64,000 nucleotides of DNA, taken from NCBI GenBank assembly GCA_963833885.1, contig CAWHZU010000031.1, positions 248,001-312,000 of the forward strand, given 5' to 3'. Shown here one piece after another: positions 59,099-64,000 of this stretch. Both the position numbers and the translations under genes were made by a program. Within the stretch, counting starts at the first letter, position 1, and the number at the start of each line of letters is the position of its first letter. Source of the DNA: JASHPR01 sp963833885 (GTDB lineage Bacteria > Actinomycetota > Actinomycetes > Streptosporangiales > Streptosporangiaceae). Under the pieces are notes generated by a model. The model was given only the letters and a program-made list of their open reading frames with translations. It ran no database searches and was not told the DNA's origin.

Positions 59099-59743
59099 TT
59101 ACCCCCGGCTGAGGGTGACGTGGGTGACCCCGCTGGGGCTGCTGGCGGCCTCAATTCGGAAGCGGTCTTCGAGGGCCTCCAGCCCATCCCAGAGCCGCTC
59201 CCCGCGGCCCAGCACGATGGGCACCACGACTATGTGCACGTAGTCGATCAGGTCGGCGGCCAGGAAGTCGCGGATAGTGGACGGGCCGCCGCCGATGCGG
59301 ATGTCCCGGCCAGCGGCGGCCTGGCGCGCCTGCGTAAGCGCCTGGGCGGGGCTGGCGTCGAGGAATTCAAACGTGGTGCCGCCGTTCATCTGGACGGAGG
59401 GCCGCAGATGGTGGGTGAGAACAAAGACCGGGGTGTGGAACGGCGGGTTGTCTCCCCACCATCCGTTCCACTCCTGGTCCGGCCAGGGGCCGTGGTGGGG
59501 GCCGAACTTGCCCCGGCCCATGATCTCGGCGCCGACGCCCGTGGCCGATGCGCTGGCAAAAGTGTCGTCGATGCCGGTGCTGCCGCCGGGCTGGCCTTGC
59601 ATGGCGTGGAATGTGCGGGTCGCGAAAAACCACTCGTGCAGCCGGGTTCCCGCGTGCCCGTACGGGGCCTGCAGGCTTTGCCTCTCGCCGGTGCCGAACC
59701 CATCCAGCGACACTGAGAAGTTGTGCACCCGGACTTGCGACAC
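59099..59743 (-). CDS. Dihydrofolate reductase / RibD C-terminal family protein
   Basis: The 214-residue protein matches the RibD C-terminal-like reductases (YyaP/YwjB group): start VRVHNFSVSLDGFGTG, GAEIMGRGKFGPHHGPWPDQEWNGW, then the NADPH site DIRIGGGPSTIRDFLAADLID and VPIVLGRGERLWDG. AGGAGG stands 6 nt before the GTG at 59743. Such proteins reduce pterin-like or other small substrates with NADPH, but most are uncharacterised. The flanking 234-bp gap toward the acyl-CoA dehydrogenase gene contains nothing I can call. Confidence 0.88.
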   Translation of the reverse strand: MSQVRVHNFSVSLDGFGTGERQSLQAPYGHAGTRLHEWFFATRTFHAMQGQPGGSTGIDDTFASASATGVGAEIMGRGKFGPHHGPWPDQEWNGWWGDNPPFHTPVFVLTHHLRPSVQMNGGTTFEFLDASPAQALTQARQAAAGRDIRIGGGPSTIRDFLAADLIDYVHIVVVPIVLGRGERLWDGLEALEDRFRIEAASSPSGVTHVTLSRG

Positions 59744-59977
59744 AATGACCTCCTGACACGTTGCTTCACCGCGAGCGGAACCGTTGCCGCGCCCGCCCCT
59801 GGTAAGAACGATCCGCCGGGCCCGAAGTCATCGCCGGTCCCTGACCGCTGGGCGTCGCAAGCTGCAGGTCACCGGCGAGGGCGACGATGGCCCGGCCGAC
59901 CCCTCCGGACGATCATGAAGTGCTAGGCGACTTTGCCGGGGGCCCTGGGGTAAAGGTAAGGCGCACGGCAGGTTGGG

Positions 59978-61216
59978 CTAGCGGACGTCGAGGCCGGTGG
60001 CGGCGCGGCCGATGATCAGGCGCTGGATTTCCGAGGTGCCCTCGAAGATCGTGAAGATCTTGGCGTCGCGGTGCCAGCGCTCGACCGGGTAGTCGCGGGT
60101 GTAGCCGTTGCCGCCGAGGATCTGGATCGCCTGCTCGGTGACCCTGACGGCGGTCTCCCCCGCGACCAGCTTGGACATCGACCCCTCGGCGTGGTTGAAC
60201 GGGATGCGGTTGCGGGCCATCCAGGCGGCCCGCCAGGTCAGCAGCCGGGCCGCGTCCACGGCCGCGGCCATGTCGGCGAGCAGGAACGCGACGCCCTCGG
60301 TCTGGCCGATCGGCCGGCCGAACTGGACCCGGCCGACCGAGTAGTCGCGGGCGTACTCGTACGCCGCGCGGGCCACGCCGACGGCCATGGCGGCCACGGC
60401 AGGCCTGGTCGCCTCGAAGGTCTTCAGTGCGGACTGCTCACCGCTGCGGACGCCTTCCCTGGTCCGGGCGAGCCGGGCGTCGAGGCGCTCCTTGCCGCCG
60501 ACCAGGCAGCGGCCGGGCACGCGGACGTTGTCGAGCACCACCTCGGCGGTGTGCGAGGCCCGGATGCCGTGCTTGCGGACCTTCTGCCCCTGGGACAGGC
60601 CGCGAGTGCCCGGCGGCACGATGAAGCTCGCCTGGCCCCGAAGCCCCAGCGCGGGGTCGACCGCGGCGACAACCACGTGCACGTTCGCGATGCCGCCGTT
60701 GGTGACCCAGGACTTGGCCCCGTTCAGTACCCACTCGTCGGTGGCCTCCTGGTACTCCGCCCTGGTCCTGATCGCGGCGACGTCGCTGCCGGCGTCCGCC
60801 TCGGACACGCAGAACGCGCCGACCTTGACGTCGTCGGAATCGCCGAACATCGGCGGCAGCCACTCGGCCATCTGCTCGTGCGTGCCGTTGCCGCTCACCG
60901 CCACGGCGGCCAGGCCGGTTCCCACGATCGACAGCGCGATCCCCGCGTCGCCCCAGAACAGTTCCTCCCAGGCGACCGGGATGCCAAGGCCGGTCGGCTC
61001 GAGCCACTGCTGGGCGAAGAAGTCCAGGGAGTACAGGCCGACCTTGGACGCCTGCTGCAGGATCGGCCAGGGCGTTTCCTCGCGCTCGTCCCACTCGCTG
61101 CCGGCCGGCCTGATCACGGTCTCGGCGAACTCGTGCACCCAGTCGCGCACGTCGCGCAGATCCTGGCCCAGGTCCATGGAAAAGCCGCCGCCGGGGTCCT
61201 GCTCGCTGCTCATCAT
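59978..61216 (-). CDS. Acyl-CoA dehydrogenase
   Basis: The 412-residue flavoprotein has FCVSEADAGSDVAAIRT and KSWVTNGGIANVHVV (FAD site), the FGRPIGQTEGVAFLLADM segment and the C-terminal ILGGNGYTRDYPVERWHRDAKIFTIFEGTSEIQRLIIGR, split over residues 355-400, where the Glu of FEGTSE is the usual catalytic base. It oxidises acyl-CoA esters to enoyl-CoA in fatty-acid or amino-acid breakdown, passing electrons to ETF. The ATG at 61216 has GAGGAG upstream. It is divergent from the enoyl-CoA hydratase gene 138 bp away, the next enzyme of beta-oxidation. Confidence 0.93.
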   Translation of the reverse strand: MMSSEQDPGGGFSMDLGQDLRDVRDWVHEFAETVIRPAGSEWDEREETPWPILQQASKVGLYSLDFFAQQWLEPTGLGIPVAWEELFWGDAGIALSIVGTGLAAVAVSGNGTHEQMAEWLPPMFGDSDDVKVGAFCVSEADAGSDVAAIRTRAEYQEATDEWVLNGAKSWVTNGGIANVHVVVAAVDPALGLRGQASFIVPPGTRGLSQGQKVRKHGIRASHTAEVVLDNVRVPGRCLVGGKERLDARLARTREGVRSGEQSALKTFEATRPAVAAMAVGVARAAYEYARDYSVGRVQFGRPIGQTEGVAFLLADMAAAVDAARLLTWRAAWMARNRIPFNHAEGSMSKLVAGETAVRVTEQAIQILGGNGYTRDYPVERWHRDAKIFTIFEGTSEIQRLIIGRAATGLDVR

Positions 61217-61354
61217 GCTCCTCGTTGGCGCGGGCGAACTGCCGTCCAAGTTACTCAAGAGTAACAGCACCGGCGCCTGCCGCACCAGTCAAACCGAGGC
61301 CACCGCTTATCCTGGCCCGACAAGATCAGCCCGCGTTCGAGGGAGCCGCACCGG

Positions 61355-62142
<788 letters not shown>

Positions 62143-62153
62143 CTCGGCGCCGG

Positions 62154-63626
62154 TCAGTCCTTTTCGTAACGTTCCAGGAAGTTAAAAACGTCGGCTTCGT
62201 CGACGCCAGGAAAACTCCCCGTGGGCAGCGCGGACAGGATGTGCGAATGTGCCCGGGCCGAGGGCCAGGCCCGGCCCTCCCAGCGCGCTGCCAGCGCGGC
62301 CGGCGGGCGCTGGCAGCATTCCCCGTCCGGGCAGGCCGAGGTGCGCCGGATCGTCGTCTCCCGGCCGCGGAACCAGCGAGAGTGCTCGAACGGGACGCCC
62401 AGTGTGATGGCAAAGCCGCGCTCGCCGCTCTGGTCGACGAACGCCGCGCACCAGTACGTGCCCGACGGCGTGTCCGAGTACTGGTAGTACGGGCTGAACC
62501 GGTCGTCGGCGGTGAACACCTGCCGGCCCGACCACTGGCGGCACATCCGCTGGCCCTCGATCGCGCCGGTGGCGTCGGCCGGGAACACCACGCCGTCGTT
62601 CTGGTACGCCTTGTAGATGATCCCGCCCTCGTCGTTCTTGACGAAGTGGCACGGCAGGCCGAGGTGATGGGTGGCCAGGTTGGTGAACCGGTGCGCGGCC
62701 ATCTCATACGACACCGAGAACACGTCCCGCAGGTCCTCGACGGACAGGCTCCTGGCGTCGGCGGCCTCGCGCAGGAACACGGTCGCCTGCTGCTCCGGGA
62801 CCAGTACCGCGGCGGCGAAGTAGTTGGCCTCTACCCGCTGCCGCAGGAAGTCCGCGAAGTCCTCGGGCGCGCTGTGGCCGAGTATGAAGTGCCCGAGCGT
62901 CTGCAGCAGGATCGTCCGCGGCGTGTGCATGCCGATCGACTCCTGCTTCAGGTAGATCCGCCGGTCGCGCAGGTCGGTCACGGACCGCGCGGAGCGGGGC
63001 AGGTCGCTCACGTACCGGACGGTGAAGCCGTGATGGCTCACCACCGACAGCAGCATGCCCTGGGACACGGCCCCGCCGGTGTACCCGGCGGTGGCCAGCG
63101 CGGCGGCGGCCTCCTGCTCGATCTCGGCGAAATAGTTGCCGCGCTCCCGCATCATCGCCCGCAGGCCGGCGTTCGCCTCCCTGGCTTCCTCGGGCGTCGC
63201 CGTTGGCTTGGCCCGCTGCTTGCGCAGCTCGCCGTACAGCGCCAGCAGGTGCTCGATCACGTCGCTCGGCACCCGCGCGCCGACCCGCAGGTGCGGCAGG
63301 CCGAGGTCGCGATAGACCGGGTCCTGCTGCGCCTCCTCGAGGGAGATCTCCAGCTGGGCCCGGCGGCTCGGCGGCTGGCGCCGCAGCAGGTCTGCCGTTG
63401 GCACTGACAGCGCGGCCGCGAGCGCCTCGATCAGCGACAGCTTGGGCTCGCGGCGGCCGTTCTCGATCAGCGACAGCACCGAGGGGGCACGGCCGACCCG
63501 CTCGCCGAGCTCGGCCAGGGTCAGCCCCTTGGCGCGCCGGGCATGCCGGAGCCGCTGGCCGAATACACCGAGATCTAGACGCTGTTCGGCGAAGGATGGG
63601 GAATCTTCTCCGGTGAAGACTGCCAT
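62154..63626 (-). CDS. ramB: RamB/ScfR-type short-chain fatty acid regulator
   Basis: The 490-residue protein has an N-terminal XRE helix-turn-helix (about 20-75: LRHARRAKGLTLAELGERVGRAPSVLSLIENG, split), a central IrrE-like domain in which the zinc motif is degenerate (TLGHFILGH, about 268-276) and a C-terminal ScfR domain with the Cys-rich SACPDGECCQ segment. RamB regulates acetate and glyoxylate genes in corynebacteria and mycobacteria, including aceA. Here it is divergent from aceA, 131 bp away, which supports that role. AAGGTGA precedes the ATG at 63626. Confidence 0.9.
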   Translation of the reverse strand: MAVFTGEDSPSFAEQRLDLGVFGQRLRHARRAKGLTLAELGERVGRAPSVLSLIENGRREPKLSLIEALAAALSVPTADLLRRQPPSRRAQLEISLEEAQQDPVYRDLGLPHLRVGARVPSDVIEHLLALYGELRKQRAKPTATPEEAREANAGLRAMMRERGNYFAEIEQEAAAALATAGYTGGAVSQGMLLSVVSHHGFTVRYVSDLPRSARSVTDLRDRRIYLKQESIGMHTPRTILLQTLGHFILGHSAPEDFADFLRQRVEANYFAAAVLVPEQQATVFLREAADARSLSVEDLRDVFSVSYEMAAHRFTNLATHHLGLPCHFVKNDEGGIIYKAYQNDGVVFPADATGAIEGQRMCRQWSGRQVFTADDRFSPYYQYSDTPSGTYWCAAFVDQSGERGFAITLGVPFEHSRWFRGRETTIRRTSACPDGECCQRPPAALAARWEGRAWPSARAHSHILSALPTGSFPGVDEADVFNFLERYEKD

Positions 63627-63714
63627 ATATTCACCTTAGACGAAATTCTGGCGAAGTTCACTGCGATGAATCCTTGGTTTTCTCGGCAACCCGCCGCACG
63701 CTAGCTGGTATCGA

Positions 63715-63738
63715 CCCGGGTTGCTGCGGAAACCCGGG
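63715..63738. promoter_or_regulatory. 24-bp inverted repeat upstream of aceA
   Basis: CCCGGGTT (63715-63722) and AACCCGGG (63731-63738) are perfect 8-bp arms around an 8-nt centre. The element ends 7 bp before the aceA Shine-Dalgarno sequence AGGGAGG (63746-63752), so it could be a regulator site or a hairpin in the mRNA leader affecting translation. Confidence 0.5.
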
Positions 63739-63757
63739 ACCGACCAGGGAGGTAGCA

Positions 63758-64000
63758 GTGAACGATCAGGCAGCGACATTGCGGCAGGAGTGGGCGTCGG
63801 ACCCGCGCTGGGCGGGCGTGCAGCGCACCTACTCGGCGGACGACGTGGTGCGGCTGCGGGGATCGGTACAGGAAGAACACACGCTGGCCCGGCTTGGCGC
63901 GGAGCGCCTCTGGGCGATGCTGCACTCCGGCGGCTACGTCGCCACGCTCGGCGCGCTGACCGGAAACCAGGCGGTGCAGCAGGTCAAGGCCGGCCTGCGG
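63758..64000 (+). CDS. aceA: Isocitrate lyase (5' end; runs off the window)
   Basis: GTG at 63758, with AGGGAGG 5 nt upstream, opens 81 codons to the window edge. The peptide reads LRQEWASDPRWAGVQRTYS, VVRLRGSV, LARLGAERLWAML and YVATLGALTGNQAVQQV, the conserved N-terminus of isocitrate lyase. The enzyme splits isocitrate to glyoxylate and succinate in the glyoxylate cycle, needed for growth on acetate or fatty acids. The catalytic KKCGH region lies outside the window. Its position facing ramB and near beta-oxidation genes fits acetyl-CoA use. Confidence 0.92.
   Translation, partial: MNDQAATLRQEWASDPRWAGVQRTYSADDVVRLRGSVQEEHTLARLGAERLWAMLHSGGYVATLGALTGNQAVQQVKAGLR

Overview
The window is high-GC actinomycete DNA. 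Evidence for this: many GTG/TTG starts, ATGA stop/start overlaps, a fused trpE-trpG gene with a leaderless-looking attenuator, ThyX, a RamB/ScfR-type regulator facing aceA, and a phosphate-transport trio (pitA, small membrane protein, DUF3349) in the same order as in mycobacteria. I cannot name the genus. I see no tRNA, rRNA, CRISPR array, phage or insertion sequence, so this looks like a chromosomal segment of housekeeping genes mixed with accessory catabolic genes.

Region by region. 1-3396: a divergent locus with an AdoMet decarboxylase (speD) on one side and, on the other, a tightly coupled operon for a branched-polyamine synthase (bpsA type), a GNAT acetyltransferase, an FkbH-like protein and an acyl carrier protein cut by the window edge. 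3403-7358: two tandem copies of a pair made of a PHS-type phosphate permease and a universal stress protein, each headed by a PHO-box-like direct repeat. 7433-16750: a flavin disulfide oxidoreductase, an MFS exporter, a MetE-like methyltransferase, ccdA, a C26-family hydrolase lacking its nucleophile, a flavohemoglobin, a dienelactone hydrolase and thyX. 16793-20586: a YdjM-like membrane protein, trpEG with a complete attenuator, then a regulatory region for the next gene. 20587-35536: a secreted glycosidase-like protein, the pitA group, a tricorn-type protease, a YCII protein, an ftsH-ornithine cyclodeaminase operon and a one-chain molybdenum hydroxylase. 35645-39972: a sugar-acid type catabolic cluster (frameshifted enolase-superfamily dehydratase, IclR, class III aminotransferase, SDR).

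40394-52789 is the most coherent functional block. It holds MurQ, an RpiR/MurR regulator, a complete family-5 oligopeptide ABC importer, a BadF-type amino-sugar kinase and a secreted CHAP-domain protein. The murQ and importer promoters carry the same 15-bp operator with one mismatch, overlapping the -35 box. I read this as a muropeptide/MurNAc salvage regulon.

53039-64000: an alpha/beta hydrolase, an ankyrin protein, DUF4037, an unknown protein, a lower-GC methyltransferase, a DHFR-like reductase, an acyl-CoA dehydrogenase, a frameshifted enoyl-CoA hydratase, ramB and the start of aceA. The two frameshifts in the window (36734 and 61699) are each repaired by adding one G to a G run, so sequencing error must be considered.
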